Positions 34,469 through 44,200 of a DNA stretch of 64,000 nt are shown piece by piece; the stretch's first letter is position 1, and the number at the start of each line of letters is the position of its first letter. Location of the stretch: positions 414,555 to 478,554 of the forward strand of contig NZ_JAKREU010000002.1 in assembly GCF_022664435.1 (NCBI RefSeq). Direction: 5' to 3'. Under the pieces are notes generated by a model, which saw only the letters and a list, made by a program, of their open reading frames with translations, made no database searches and was not told the DNA's origin. The stretch is from Sphingomonas panni. Its GTDB lineage: Bacteria > Pseudomonadota > Alphaproteobacteria > Sphingomonadales > Sphingomonadaceae. The position numbers were made by a program, and so were the translations under genes.

Positions 34469-36204
34469 GGCACCCGCCGCAGCGTCACTTCGAACCGCGC
34501 CCCCCGTTCCGACGGCAATAGCCGCAAGGTTCCACCCATATCGGTCATGATATCCTGTGCGATCACCAGGCCCAGTCCCAGCCCGTTGGCGCGACTGGTG
34601 ACGAACGGGGTAAACATGCGTTCGGCGACACTCGGATCGATGCCGGGACCATTGTCGGCGACGATCAGCGATATGGTTTGCGGATCGGCGTGCAGTTCGA
34701 TGGCGATGCGCGGGTCGGGGGTCCCGGCCAATGCCTCGACCGCATTCCGCAACAGGTTCACCAGCACCTGCTCCAGTCGCACCCGACCCGCGATCACCAT
34801 CAGGTCGTTGGGAATCGGTGGCACATCGAAGCCGACGGTCGACAGCCGTTCCTTCAGGATCAGGCGCGCGCCGTCGATGACCTCCGCGAGCCGGATCGGC
34901 CCGATCGTGCCGCTCCCCTTGCGCGCAAAGCCACGCAGCTCGGCGGTAACCAGCCCGATGCGATCGGTCAGGCGGGCGATAGCACCCAGATTGTCGTCCA
35001 CCGCGCCCGTATCGCCGCGTGTCAGCAGCTGACGGGCGGCGGCGACATAATTGCGAATCGCGGCCACCGGCTGCGCCGTCTCATGCGCCACGCTGGCAGT
35101 GATCTGCCCCAGCGCCGCCAGCCGGTTGGCCTGTCGCAAGCCGTCGCGCAGTTCGGCCGCACGCGCTTCGGCGGCGATCCGTTCCTCGATCTCCGCGCGC
35201 AGTTCCTGCGTCCGCTCAGCGACCGCCGCTTCCAGTTCGACGGTGCGCATCGCGCGACGGCGCGACCGTTGCCACAGGCCCCACACGGCCCCGACCAGCG
35301 CCAGCGTCAGCGCCGCCGCCGCCAGTGCGCTGGTCCTGACCGTGTCGCCGATCGTCGGCGGCAACGGCATCGCCAGATGGACCTGCCACCCTTCCTCCCC
35401 CGGCGGGTTCACGGCATGTTGCAGCGTCCGCCGCTGTCCGTTCAGCCGCAGCGAGTCGCCGAGCATGGCGAAGGGCGGCATCTTCAGCGTGGCGGCACCG
35501 CTGTCGGCACGCACGGCGGCCGCCACCGCCGGCGCGATGCTGCGCGTGGTGGCGAAGCGCCAGCGCGGTTCGCTCGAAATCAGGATGACCCCGGCCGCAT
35601 CGGTGACGAAGGTGATGCCGCCCGCCGCGCGCCATTCGCGCTCGATCCGGTCGAACTCCAGCTTCACCACGACCACGCCCCCCTCGGGCGTACGGCGGCT
35701 GAGATAGAGGCCTGGGCGATGGCTGACCGTGCCGAGCGCGAATTGGGTGCCGGCCCCGGTCCGCACCGCATCCCGGTAATAGCGCCGAAAGGCATAGCTG
35801 CTCCCGACAAAGCTGCCCGGTTCCCCGGCGTTGCTGGCCGCGATCGCGACCCCGTCGCGACCGACGACATAGATGACGCTGGCCGAGGTGGAGCGGGCCA
35901 GCGCGGCCAGCTTCGCATTCAGCGTCAGCCGCGCCGCCGCATCACCGCGTACCGCCGCGATGACGTCGCGGTCGTCGGCCAGCGCAAGCGGCAGCAGCCG
36001 GAAGCGTGCGATCTCGCTGGTCAGCAACCCCTGCCGCAACCGGGCATCGCTATCGATCTTGGCGAACGCTTCGGCCTGGGCGCGGCGCTCGACGGCTCGG
36101 CCGACCAGCGTCGCCACGCCGATACTGAGCAGCAGCCCGCCCAATATCCAACCGATCCACCATGTCCCCGCCCGCCTGCGCATGGACGGGTTGTACGTGG
36201 CCAT
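34465..36204 (-). CDS. dctB: DctB-like sensor histidine kinase
   Basis: The 579-residue protein has an N-terminal membrane helix (GWILGGLLLSIGVATLVGRAV), a periplasmic sensor of the DctB double-PAS type (SSYAFRRYYRDAVRTGAGTQFALG, RPGLYLSRR), a second helix (TSALAAAALTLALVGAVWGLW), a coiled coil, then the kinase core with SVAHETAQPVAAIRNY (phosphoacceptor His), NLLRNAVEAL and GLGLGLVIAQD. Known DctB senses C4-dicarboxylates. ATG 36204 and ATG 36183 are possible starts, and neither has a strong ribosome binding site. Confidence 0.88.
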   Translation of the reverse strand: MATYNPSMRRRAGTWWIGWILGGLLLSIGVATLVGRAVERRAQAEAFAKIDSDARLRQGLLTSEIARFRLLPLALADDRDVIAAVRGDAAARLTLNAKLAALARSTSASVIYVVGRDGVAIAASNAGEPGSFVGSSYAFRRYYRDAVRTGAGTQFALGTVSHRPGLYLSRRTPEGGVVVVKLEFDRIEREWRAAGGITFVTDAAGVILISSEPRWRFATTRSIAPAVAAAVRADSGAATLKMPPFAMLGDSLRLNGQRRTLQHAVNPPGEEGWQVHLAMPLPPTIGDTVRTSALAAAALTLALVGAVWGLWQRSRRRAMRTVELEAAVAERTQELRAEIEERIAAEARAAELRDGLRQANRLAALGQITASVAHETAQPVAAIRNYVAAARQLLTRGDTGAVDDNLGAIARLTDRIGLVTAELRGFARKGSGTIGPIRLAEVIDGARLILKERLSTVGFDVPPIPNDLMVIAGRVRLEQVLVNLLRNAVEALAGTPDPRIAIELHADPQTISLIVADNGPGIDPSVAERMFTPFVTSRANGLGLGLVIAQDIMTDMGGTLRLLPSERGARFEVTLRRVP

Positions 36205-36420
36205 CCTGCCATGTGCAACAATCTGCACTCTGCGCGGCAAAGCTGGCGAAAATCAAGGCAAAATCCGGCTGTCTGTTAATGATATTCGTTATTTTCCAAT
36301 GGCTTGCCAAATACGATTGCAATCACGACAAGCCTGGTTGCGTGCGGTTTAATCGTTCCAGAAGCGCCAACCGCCGCAAAGAGTCGGGACCGGCGCAAAC
36401 AGAGGATGAAAGGTCGCCGC

Positions 36421-37761
36421 ATGAAATTTGCCACCGACACCGCTCACCCGCCGGTACCCCCGGCCGCGAAGCCATGGTACAAGCATCTGTACGCGCAGGT
36501 CCTGGTCGCCATCGTTGCAGGCGTCCTGCTCGGACATTTCTACCCTTCGACCGGCGAAGCGCTCAAGCCGATCGGCGATGCCTTCATCAAGCTGGTGAAG
36601 ATGATCATCGCCCCGGTCATCTTCCTGACGATCGTCACCGGCATCGCCGGGATGCGCGACCTGTCCAGCGTCGGCCGCGTTGCGGGCAAGGCGTTCGCCT
36701 ATTTCCTGACCTTCTCGACGCTTGCGCTCATCATCGGCATGATCGTCGGCAACGTCGTACAGCCGGGCGCGGGGCTCAACATCGATCCCTCGACGCTCGA
36801 TACGTCGAAGATCACCGAATATGCCGAAAAGGCGCATGATTCGACGATCACCGGATTCCTGACCGGGATCATCCCCGACACGTTCATCTCGGCCCTGACC
36901 GAGGGCAACATCCTGCAGACGCTGTTCGTCGCGATCCTGTTCGGCATCGGCCTCGCCATGATCGGCGACAAGGGCGAACGCGTGCTCGACGCGCTGAACG
37001 ACATCTCGATCGCCTTCTTCAAGGTCGTCGCGATCGTCATGAAGGCGGCCCCGATCGGTGCGTTCGGCGCGATGGCCTTCACCATCGGCAAATACGGCAT
37101 CGGCACGCTGTTCAGCCTCGCCGCGCTGGTCGGCACCTTCTACCTGACCGCCTTCCTGTTCGTGACGGTCATCCTGGGAGCGGTCGCGCATTTCTGCGGC
37201 TTCTCGATCTTCAAGCTGATCTCGTACCTGAAGGCCGAACTGCTGCTGGTGCTGGGGACCTCGTCGTCGGAAAGCGCCCTGCCCTCGCTGATCGAAAAGA
37301 TGGAGCGCGCCGGCATTCCGAAGTCGATCGTCGGCCTGGTCGTGCCGACCGGCTATTCGTTCAATCTCGACGGCACCAACATCTACATGACGATGGCGGC
37401 GCTGTTCATCGCCCAGGCATGCAACGTCGAACTGACGCTCAGCCAGCAGATCCTGCTCCTCGCCGTGGCGATGCTGTCGTCGAAGGGCGCGGCTGGCGTC
37501 ACCGGTGCGGGCTTCATCACCCTCGCCGCCACGCTGTCGATCGTCCCCAGCGTGCCGGTTGCTGGCATGGCGCTGATCCTCGGCGTCGACCGCTTCATGA
37601 GCGAATGCCGCAGCCTCACCAACTTCATCGGTAACGCGGTAGCAACCGTCGTGGTCGCAAAGTGGGAAGGCAAGCTCGACAAGCACCAGTTCGACGAGGC
37701 CCTGGCCGGTCGCAGCGTGCGGGTCGATCAGATGCCCGAAGGCGCAGTTCCCGCCGAGTAA
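36421..37761 (+). CDS. dctA: C4-dicarboxylate transport protein DctA
   Basis: DctA imports succinate, fumarate and malate with protons or sodium. The 446-residue protein shows [42 protein letters not shown], the Ser-rich [20 protein letters not shown] loop and [22 protein letters not shown], plus [24 protein letters not shown] 36421 has AAAGG seven bases upstream. It is divergent from dctBD and followed by a porin and malic enzyme, a coherent C4-dicarboxylate utilisation locus. No -24/-12 sigma-54 promoter was seen in front of it. Confidence 0.94.
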   Translation: MKFATDTAHPPVPPAAKPWYKHLYAQVLVAIVAGVLLGHFYPSTGEALKPIGDAFIKLVKMIIAPVIFLTIVTGIAGMRDLSSVGRVAGKAFAYFLTFSTLALIIGMIVGNVVQPGAGLNIDPSTLDTSKITEYAEKAHDSTITGFLTGIIPDTFISALTEGNILQTLFVAILFGIGLAMIGDKGERVLDALNDISIAFFKVVAIVMKAAPIGAFGAMAFTIGKYGIGTLFSLAALVGTFYLTAFLFVTVILGAVAHFCGFSIFKLISYLKAELLLVLGTSSSESALPSLIEKMERAGIPKSIVGLVVPTGYSFNLDGTNIYMTMAALFIAQACNVELTLSQQILLLAVAMLSSKGAAGVTGAGFITLAATLSIVPSVPVAGMALILGVDRFMSECRSLTNFIGNAVATVVVAKWEGKLDKHQFDEALAGRSVRVDQMPEGAVPAE

Positions 37762-37777
37762 CGGTGGAATCGGGGGG

Positions 37778-37820
37778 AGCCGGTGCAAGGAGGAAGACTC
37801 CGCACCGGCTTCCGGTTTTC
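37778..37820 (+). terminator. terminator or attenuator between dctA and the porin
   Basis: AGCCGGTGC (37778-37786) pairs with GCACCGGCT (37802-37810) and is followed by a short T-run (TTTT at 37816). It may reduce read-through from dctA into the porin gene. Confidence 0.6.
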
Positions 37821-37850
37821 TGCCCTACGAGGCACCGGAGAGAGATTGAA

Positions 37851-39437
37851 ATGACCATGTTCCTGCGGCTCTGCTGCACCACCGCCGCCCTGACGATCCC
37901 GGCGATCGGTCACGCCGCGGCCCCCGCGCCCGAGACGCCCGCCGTTGCGACCACTGCGCCCGCCGCGCCGGTCGGCACCGCAGCGCCGGCGGCCCAGAGC
38001 GGATCGAGCAACGCCAACTCGCCCTCCATCTTTCCGGGACCGGTACCCGACAAGGGCACCGCCCGTCCGGTCGCGCAGGAATATCCGAGCGCGGGCGTCG
38101 GCGACGGTGTGACCGCAGGTGGCTATAACCAGTCGCGCTGGGCAGAGGACTGGAGCAAGTATCGCGATCCAAAGAAGCGCGACGACGTGCTGGACCGGCT
38201 GAAATACATCCCGATCGCCGGCGACGACGTGTACCTGACCCTGTCGGGCGAGTTCCGCTACCGCGTCAACCTGACCACCAATCCCAATCTGCGCGACCGC
38301 GAGGCACAGCGACAGGACATCAATCGCATCGTCGGCGGTGCCGACCTGCATCTGGGCGATCATGTCCGGCTGTACGGCGAACTGGCCCATGCCGGCATGT
38401 CGGGCCGCAATCTGGGCGTGAAGGCCGGCCAGCTGCACAACGACCTCGTGGTGCAGCAGAGCTTCGTCGACGTGACCGGCACGCTCGGCGGCGTCGATGT
38501 TGGCGTGCGCTATGGACGACAGACCTTTGCCGACGGCCCGAACCTGATGGTCGTGCCGCGCGACAACAACACCATCTTCTTCGTCTATAACGGCGTGCGC
38601 GCCTGGGCGAAGGGCGACACGGTTCGCGGCGACGTGTTCGATTTCAAGACGACCCGGCTGGGCGTCGGCGGCACCGGTGACGATATAGTCGACGATAATC
38701 GCCGATTCTCGGGCGGCACCGCCGGCTTCGTCCTGCCCAAGACGCTGCTCGGCGGATCGAACCTCTATTTCGATCCCTTCTTCTGGCGGTTGCGCAACAG
38801 CAATGCGACCTGGGGCACGCGCACGACCGAGGAAGTGCGTAAATTCTACGGCTTGCACCTCTACGGCGATACCGGGCCGGTCAACCTCGACTGGACGGTG
38901 AATTATCAGGGTGGCGAGTTCAACAACCGCCCGATCTCGGCATGGCTGATCCTGCTGCAGCAGATGTACAAGGTCGGCAAGTCGAAGACCGCGCCGCGCG
39001 TCGGTTTCCACTTCGACTATGCCAGCGGCGGCGGGGCCTATGGCACAGGCACGCTCAAGACCTCGCTCGCGCCGTTCGGCAACAACATCTATTACAGCTA
39101 TCAGCTATACGCGACGCCGACGAACCTGATCGCCGTCGCGCCGAGCGTCCAGTTCCAGCCGATGGCCAAGCTGCGCATCGCGACCGAATATCAGCTGTCA
39201 TGGCGCGACAGCCTGAACGACGCGGTGTACCGTGCCAATGGGCAGGCATTCGCCGGCACGCAGCTGGGCAATTCGCGCAAGATTGCCGACACGATCCGGT
39301 TGCAGGCGATCTATACCGTCAGCCCGCGCGTCAGCCTGACCGCGCGCTACGAGCATCTGATCGCCGGCCCGGCGCTAACCGACGCGAATTACAAAAGCTC
39401 GGATTTCCTTGCCGGCTGGATCAGCTTCCGCTTCTGA
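37851..39437 (+). CDS. alginate-export-family outer membrane porin
   Basis: The 528-residue protein has a signal peptide (MFLRLCCTTAALTIPAIGHAA), an Ala/Pro-rich linker, then a beta barrel of the alginate export type: LKYIPIAGDDVYLTLSGEFRYRVN, GADLHLGDHVRLYGELAHAGMSG, VRYGRQTFADGPNLMVVPRDNNTIFFVYNGVRAW, and a C-terminal aromatic residue (FLAGWISFRF). Such proteins let substrates or products cross the outer membrane. Between dctA and malic enzyme it is likely a dicarboxylate-uptake porin. ATG 37851 has GGAGAGAG about 7 bases upstream. Confidence 0.87.
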   Translation: MTMFLRLCCTTAALTIPAIGHAAAPAPETPAVATTAPAAPVGTAAPAAQSGSSNANSPSIFPGPVPDKGTARPVAQEYPSAGVGDGVTAGGYNQSRWAEDWSKYRDPKKRDDVLDRLKYIPIAGDDVYLTLSGEFRYRVNLTTNPNLRDREAQRQDINRIVGGADLHLGDHVRLYGELAHAGMSGRNLGVKAGQLHNDLVVQQSFVDVTGTLGGVDVGVRYGRQTFADGPNLMVVPRDNNTIFFVYNGVRAWAKGDTVRGDVFDFKTTRLGVGGTGDDIVDDNRRFSGGTAGFVLPKTLLGGSNLYFDPFFWRLRNSNATWGTRTTEEVRKFYGLHLYGDTGPVNLDWTVNYQGGEFNNRPISAWLILLQQMYKVGKSKTAPRVGFHFDYASGGGAYGTGTLKTSLAPFGNNIYYSYQLYATPTNLIAVAPSVQFQPMAKLRIATEYQLSWRDSLNDAVYRANGQAFAGTQLGNSRKIADTIRLQAIYTVSPRVSLTARYEHLIAGPALTDANYKSSDFLAGWISFRF

Positions 39438-39456
39438 GTTCCTAGAGCGAACCTTG

Positions 39457-39486
39457 CGCCCCGGCGGACCCGCCGGGGCGTTTTTG
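39457..39486 (+). terminator. intrinsic terminator after the porin gene
   Basis: CGCCCCGGCGG (39457-39467) and CCGCCGGGGCG (39470-39480) form an 11-bp stem followed directly by TTTTTG: a textbook Rho-independent terminator. Confidence 0.9.
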
Positions 39487-39510
39487 TCTTCATAATCGAA
39501 GGGTCCGTCC

Positions 39511-41124
39511 ATGTCCCCCGCCGCCCATGCCGCCGCCCGCGCGCTGCTCGCCGATCCGCTGACCAACAAGGGCACGGCCTTTACCGAAGCGGAACGCGAC
39601 CAATGGGGGCTGCACGGCCTGTTGCCACCGCATGTCGGCACGCTCGACAGCCAGATCGAGCGGCGGCAGCGCGCGCTCGCCGGGATGCCCGACGATTTCC
39701 ACCGTTACAGTTTCCTGCGCGAGCTGCAGGATTCGAACGAGATCCTGTTCCACGCGATGGTCCAGCGCGACCTGCCCGCGATGCTGCCCCTGGTCTACAC
39801 CCCGACCGTGGGTGAAGGGTGCGAGCGGTTCAGCGAAATCTGGCGGCGGCCGCGCGGGCTGTTCCTGTCGTGGCCCAATCGCCAACGCATCGGGGAAATC
39901 CTTGCCGATCCGGCGCTCGACCGGGTGAAGGTGATCGTCGTCAGCGATGGCGAACGCATCCTGGGACTGGGCGACCAGGGGGCCGGCGGCATGGGCATCC
40001 CGATCGGCAAGCTCGCGCTCTACACCGCCTGCGCCGGCATCCATCCGTCCGAAGTGTTGCCGATCCTGCTCGACGTCGGCACCGACAATGCCGCGCGACG
40101 CGACGACCCGCTCTATGTCGGCTGGCGGCATCCGCGCATCCGCGGACCCGAATATGACGCGTTCGTGGAGGATTTCGTGTCCGCCGTCGCCGAACGCTTC
40201 CCCGGCGTGCTGCTGCAATGGGAGGATTTTGCAGGCCACAACGCATACCGGCTGCTGGAGCGCTATCGCGACCGGCTGCTGAGCTTCAACGACGATATTC
40301 AGGGCACCGCCGCGACGGCGGTCGGCACGCTATTGTCGGCGATCGGCCGGACCGGTGCGCCACTGGCCGAACAGCGCATCCTCCTGTTCGGCGCCGGCGC
40401 CGCCGGATGCGGTATCGCCGACATGCTGGTGCAGGCACTGCAGGCGGGTGGCCTGTCCGCGGAACAGGCGCGCACGCGCATCTGGGCGGTCGATCGCGAC
40501 GGACTGATCCTGTCGGACATGGACGGCCTCTCCGCCGGACAGCGCGCCTATGCCCGCGATCCTGCCGAGGTGGAGGCGTGGACCCGCACGTCGCATGGCG
40601 GGATCGACCTGTTCGACACGGTTGCCAATGTCCGTCCGACCGTCCTGATCGGTGCATCGGGACAGCATGGTGCGTTCGGCGAGGCGGTGGTGCGCACCAT
40701 GGCCGGGGCCGTCGACCGCCCGGTCATCTTTCCGCTATCCAACCCGGTATCGCGGGCCGAAGCGCATCCGACGGACCTTGCGCGCTGGAGCGCCGGGCGC
40801 GCGCTGATCGGCACCGGCAGCCCGTTCGGGATCGCCGGCGTTACCCAGGTCAACAACGTCTATATCTTCCCCGGTGTCGGGCTGGGGGCCTTGGCGGCGC
40901 AGGCGCGGACGATCACCGACTCGATGTTCATGGCCGCTGCCCGCGCGCTGGGCGCGATGGGCGGCGAAGACACGCTGCTGCCGCCGATCGAACGGTTGCG
41001 CGACGTTGCACTCGATATCGCGGTGGTGGTCGCCGAACAGGCGGTTGCCGATGGGGTCGCCGCCCCCGGCATCGCGATCGACCGCGATACGATCGCGGCG
41101 CAGATGTGGCAGCCGGCCTATTGA
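39511..41124 (+). CDS. maeA: NAD-dependent malic enzyme
   Basis: The enzyme converts malate to pyruvate, CO2 and NADH, feeding pyruvate when cells grow on C4-dicarboxylates. The 537-residue single-domain protein (the short malic enzyme form without phosphotransacetylase domain) has YTPTVGEGCERFSEIWRRP, DGERILGLGDQGAGGMGIPIGK, FNDDIQGTAATAVG and the nucleotide fold ILLFGAGAAGCGIADMLV, then FGIAGVTQVNNVYIFPGVGLGA. It follows the terminator of the porin gene, so it has its own promoter. Confidence 0.94.
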   Translation: MSPAAHAAARALLADPLTNKGTAFTEAERDQWGLHGLLPPHVGTLDSQIERRQRALAGMPDDFHRYSFLRELQDSNEILFHAMVQRDLPAMLPLVYTPTVGEGCERFSEIWRRPRGLFLSWPNRQRIGEILADPALDRVKVIVVSDGERILGLGDQGAGGMGIPIGKLALYTACAGIHPSEVLPILLDVGTDNAARRDDPLYVGWRHPRIRGPEYDAFVEDFVSAVAERFPGVLLQWEDFAGHNAYRLLERYRDRLLSFNDDIQGTAATAVGTLLSAIGRTGAPLAEQRILLFGAGAAGCGIADMLVQALQAGGLSAEQARTRIWAVDRDGLILSDMDGLSAGQRAYARDPAEVEAWTRTSHGGIDLFDTVANVRPTVLIGASGQHGAFGEAVVRTMAGAVDRPVIFPLSNPVSRAEAHPTDLARWSAGRALIGTGSPFGIAGVTQVNNVYIFPGVGLGALAAQARTITDSMFMAAARALGAMGGEDTLLPPIERLRDVALDIAVVVAEQAVADGVAAPGIAIDRDTIAAQMWQPAY

Positions 41125-41240
41125 CCTGCCAGGCGAATCGGGAACCATCGACACGCGCCAAGTCTTTCTGACTGCTGTCAATCCTGTCCAGCCGGGGTTC
41201 AGGCGGATCCGGGCAGGACCGGGGCAGAGAGGAAGCGATC

Positions 41241-41633
41241 ATGAAGCAGTTGATGAACATTTTCGCCGGCATCGGCCTGACCATCGCCGGCCTGACCGCC
41301 GTTCCCGCCGTCGCGGACGCACAGCCCGGCCGCCACGCGCATCGGGACCACGGGCCGCGTGCGCATCATGACAACCGCCGCTGGGACGACCGGCGACACT
41401 ATGACAACCGTCGCGGCTGGAACGACCGGCGCGGCTGGGACAATCGTCGCGCATGGAACGACCGTCGTCGCGGGGACGACCGCCGCCGTTGGGACGCGCG
41501 TCGTGACGGTCGCTACGGCTATCGCGGCGAGCGGGTCGTTCCCGGCTGGTCGCGCGAAGCCGCGGCGATGGGCGTCGATTATCGCGGCCCGTGCCGTTAC
41601 GTGATCCGCAACGGCCGCCGCGTCTGCGGTTAA
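41241..41633 (+). CDS. secreted Arg/Asp/Trp hexapeptide-repeat protein
   Basis: The 130-residue protein has a signal peptide (MNIFAGIGLTIAGLTAVPAVADA), then at least six copies of a hexapeptide close to W-(D/N)-(D/N)-R-R-x (WDDRRH, YDNRRG, WNDRRG, WDNRRA, WNDRRR, WDARRD), and a Tyr/Gly/Cys end (YRGPCRYVIRNGRRVCG). The mature protein is very basic and probably disordered in the repeats. It may bind periplasmic polyanions or the cell envelope; related short repeat proteins occur in sphingomonads but function is unknown. GAGGAAG sits before ATG 41241. Confidence 0.75.
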   Translation: MKQLMNIFAGIGLTIAGLTAVPAVADAQPGRHAHRDHGPRAHHDNRRWDDRRHYDNRRGWNDRRGWDNRRAWNDRRRGDDRRRWDARRDGRYGYRGERVVPGWSREAAAMGVDYRGPCRYVIRNGRRVCG

Positions 41634-41641
41634 CCGAACCG

Positions 41642-41675
41642 CCCCCTTCCGGCCCGGTGCCGGGAGGGGGTTATT
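41642..41675. terminator. bidirectional terminator
   Basis: CCCCCTTCCGGC (41642-41653) pairs with GCCGGGAGGGGG (41659-41670) with one wobble, then TTATTTCTT on the plus strand. It separates convergent genes and overlaps the end of the minus-strand gene. Confidence 0.8.
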
Positions 41676-41871
41676 TCTTGGGCGTTACCCACACCGATAC
41701 CGGCACCACCACCTTGCCCGGCGCCGGCTTGCCCACATCGACCCGGTCGGCGGTGACCAGTTCGCCGGTTTCGAGATTGAACGAGGCCCAGGGCTTCGGC
41801 ATCCGCCCGAAGGTCATCTTCTGGATCGGCTGGCCGGTGGTCGAATTCATGATGGTTGCAATGACAGGCAT
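41671..41871 (-). CDS. small hypothetical protein, 66 aa
   Basis: A 66-residue protein (MPVIATIMNSTTGQPIQKMTFGRMPKPWASFNLETGEL...) with no hydrophobic segment. It looks like a small beta-rich domain. I do not recognise the family. It is convergent with the repeat protein and upstream of the TonB receptor stop in the same direction. Confidence 0.55.
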   Translation of the reverse strand: MPVIATIMNSTTGQPIQKMTFGRMPKPWASFNLETGELVTADRVDVGKPAPGKVVVPVSVWVTPKK

Positions 41872-41913
41872 GGCCGGGCGACTAGCCGCCGCCCCGCCCC
41901 GCTGTCCAGCCCC

Positions 41914-44112
41914 TCAGAACCGCATGTCCCAACCCAGGGTGAACGTCCGCCCCCGCCCGGCGAAGAACGCGAAATTGTCGTTCGGCAAACGGGTGTCGCT
42001 ATTATAGTCGATATAGAAACGGTCGAAGATGTTCTGCGCGCTGAGCGACAGCCCGCCGACCTTCGTCTGGTAGCGGATCGACGCATCCGTTACGTCATAT
42101 CCGCCGAAATTATTGTCCGGGCTGGGGTTCGCCTTCCCCCGGAAATTGCGCGACAGATAGAATTGCGTCTGCACCCGCGCCGTGACCGGCCCGGTCGCCA
42201 GATCGGCGGCGAGGTTCAGCCGGTCGGGCGAAATGTTGGTGCCGTCGAGATCGGTATCGACCACCCCGTCGGCCGGGCTGCGATCGCTGTCGTAGCGGCC
42301 GAGGATATGGGCATAGCCGGTCGAGACCCGCAGCCCCGGCAGCGGCGTCTGCACTGCCAGATTGACCTCCAGACCCTCTAGTTCGACCCGCTGGCGCTGC
42401 ACTTCGAAGATGCCGTTGCCCTGCGCCACCAGCAACTGCCCCCGGTCGCTCGACGACCAGAAATAGGTGGCACCGGCGTCCAGCGGACCGCGCTTCACCT
42501 CGACGCCGACCTCCCGGTTGTTGGACACGACCGGCTGGATATCGAGGAAATCGTCGAGCCGGACGCCCGGCGTCGAAATCGCGCGGGTGATGCGTCCGAC
42601 ATCGGCCATGGTGAAGCCCTGGGCATAGCTGGCATAGGCGCGAACGCCCGCCAGCGGCTCGACGATCAGCCCGCCATTATACAGGACATCGCTGAACTTC
42701 GGCTTGCCTCCGGCCACGGCCACGCCGCCGAAGGTCGCAGGATTCCGCCCGTCATAGGTCGTGGATGCGAGCGTGCGGAAATCGTCGATCCGGACCTGCA
42801 CATTCTCCCACCGCGCACCGCCCGCCACGCGGATCAGCCCGTCGAACAGCTTCAGATTGCCTTGTACGAACGGCGCAAGGCTGCGGAAGTCGGCGGGCGG
42901 CACCCAGATGCGGTCGGTGGCGATAAGTCGCTGCTCGGTCTTGTCGAACAGCGCATCGAACCCGACCGTCGCGACCAGCGCCTCGAGCCCCGGAATGGCG
43001 CGCTCATAGCTCGCCTTGGCACCCAGCTTGCGCGACCGGTTCTCCGACTGGTCGAACAACGTGCCGACAGGCGCGATGCGGGGGTCCTGGAACGTCGCCT
43101 GAATCGCGACCTCGCCACCGAATGTGTCGTGCGTCCGGTTGAAGAAAAGCTGCGTGACGAGGTTGCCGCCCAGCACGTCGCTATCGGTATAGGACAGCGA
43201 CAGCGCCTCCGCGCGGTTGGCGGCGGGCTTTCCCGGCGGCGTGCCGCGCACCGCACTGGTCGGCAGGCCGGTACGACGGTTGCCGGCGATCGCGAAATAA
43301 TCGCCATCGCCCTTCAATTCGAACCGATTGGCGATCAGGTCGAGCCGCCCGGTCGCACCGACCTCCATCCCCAGCCGCGCGAAAAAATCGGTCGCGCGCG
43401 AATCCTGTGTCTCACCCTGCGTCAGATTGATGCCGATGCGCCGGTCCTGCGCGTCGTAGAACGCCCCACGCCGCTCGTAGCTGGCACCGATCGTCGCATC
43501 GAAGCGGCCCGATTTCGACTGGACCAGCCCGGCAACCTTCCCGCCGAAACCGTCGCCCTCGAACCCGTCGGTGGCCGTCCCCTGTACCAGCGCCCGGCCG
43601 CTGACACCCTCCGCCCGCGGGGCGCCAACCGTCACCTGGTTGACGATCCCGCCGGTGCCGCCGACACCCTGCAACGCGTTCGATCCATAGATCAGCTCGA
43701 CCCGATCGATGAAGAACCCGTCAATGGTGAAGCCGTCGCGGCTGCCGTCGCGAAGGGGCGTCGTCTGCGGGATGCCGTTGATCGCATAGAGCGGCGACCG
43801 TCCGCGCAATGTCTCCCCCGCCCCCGATAATTTGCCGCGGGTGGGCGAGAAGCTGGGCGTGAGCGTCGCGACCGCGTCGGTGATGCTGCCGGAAATCGCA
43901 ATCTGCTGGTCGATCGCCTGTTTGTCGATGATGTCGATCGTCAGCGGCAGCGCGTTGGGCGGCAGGATGGTGCGCGCCGCAGTCACGACGATCTCATCCT
44001 CTGGCGGCGTGTCCGACCGCTCCGGGTAGGCCGTCTGCGCCAAGGCCGGCATCGCCAGCAGCGCGAAACCCGCGACACCCGCCATGAACGGCAGGCGCTT
44101 GTTTCGACCCAT
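41914..44112 (-). CDS. TonB-dependent outer membrane receptor
   Basis: The 732-residue outer membrane protein has a signal peptide (LPFMAGVAGFALLAMPALAQ), a TonB box-like DEIVVTAARTI, a plug domain (RGRSPLYAINGIPQTTPLRDGSRDGF, VELIYGSNALQGVGGTGGIVN) and a long beta barrel ending in DNFAFFAGRGRTFTLGWDMRF with terminal Phe. Its type (FhuA/FecA-like) imports ferric siderophores. ATG 44112 has AAGGGAA seven bases upstream; two further Met codons precede it. It is divergent from the PepSY-reductase gene, fitting one iron-uptake locus. Confidence 0.9.
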   Translation of the reverse strand: MGRNKRLPFMAGVAGFALLAMPALAQTAYPERSDTPPEDEIVVTAARTILPPNALPLTIDIIDKQAIDQQIAISGSITDAVATLTPSFSPTRGKLSGAGETLRGRSPLYAINGIPQTTPLRDGSRDGFTIDGFFIDRVELIYGSNALQGVGGTGGIVNQVTVGAPRAEGVSGRALVQGTATDGFEGDGFGGKVAGLVQSKSGRFDATIGASYERRGAFYDAQDRRIGINLTQGETQDSRATDFFARLGMEVGATGRLDLIANRFELKGDGDYFAIAGNRRTGLPTSAVRGTPPGKPAANRAEALSLSYTDSDVLGGNLVTQLFFNRTHDTFGGEVAIQATFQDPRIAPVGTLFDQSENRSRKLGAKASYERAIPGLEALVATVGFDALFDKTEQRLIATDRIWVPPADFRSLAPFVQGNLKLFDGLIRVAGGARWENVQVRIDDFRTLASTTYDGRNPATFGGVAVAGGKPKFSDVLYNGGLIVEPLAGVRAYASYAQGFTMADVGRITRAISTPGVRLDDFLDIQPVVSNNREVGVEVKRGPLDAGATYFWSSSDRGQLLVAQGNGIFEVQRQRVELEGLEVNLAVQTPLPGLRVSTGYAHILGRYDSDRSPADGVVDTDLDGTNISPDRLNLAADLATGPVTARVQTQFYLSRNFRGKANPSPDNNFGGYDVTDASIRYQTKVGGLSLSAQNIFDRFYIDYNSDTRLPNDNFAFFAGRGRTFTLGWDMRF

Positions 44113-44165
44113 CATCATTTCCCTTGCGTAATATTGACCCTGATCAGGCGGCCCGCTAACGCGAT

Positions 44166-44182
44166 CCATTCTCAATATCAAG
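44166..44182. promoter_or_regulatory. possible Fur-type iron box
   Basis: On the minus strand CTTGATATTGAGAATGG reads like part of an A+T-rich Fur box (GATAATGATAATCATTATC) and sits between the divergent TonB receptor and reductase genes. The match is partial, by eye only. Confidence 0.3.
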
Positions 44183-44200
44183 TTTCTTCGAGCGTCGCGC

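Noticed and set aside
36241..36420. Sigma-54 promoter (-24/-12) in front of dctA
   Set aside because: Near-misses such as TGGCGAAAATCAAGGC have 11 instead of 10 bases between GG and GC; no acceptable site was found.
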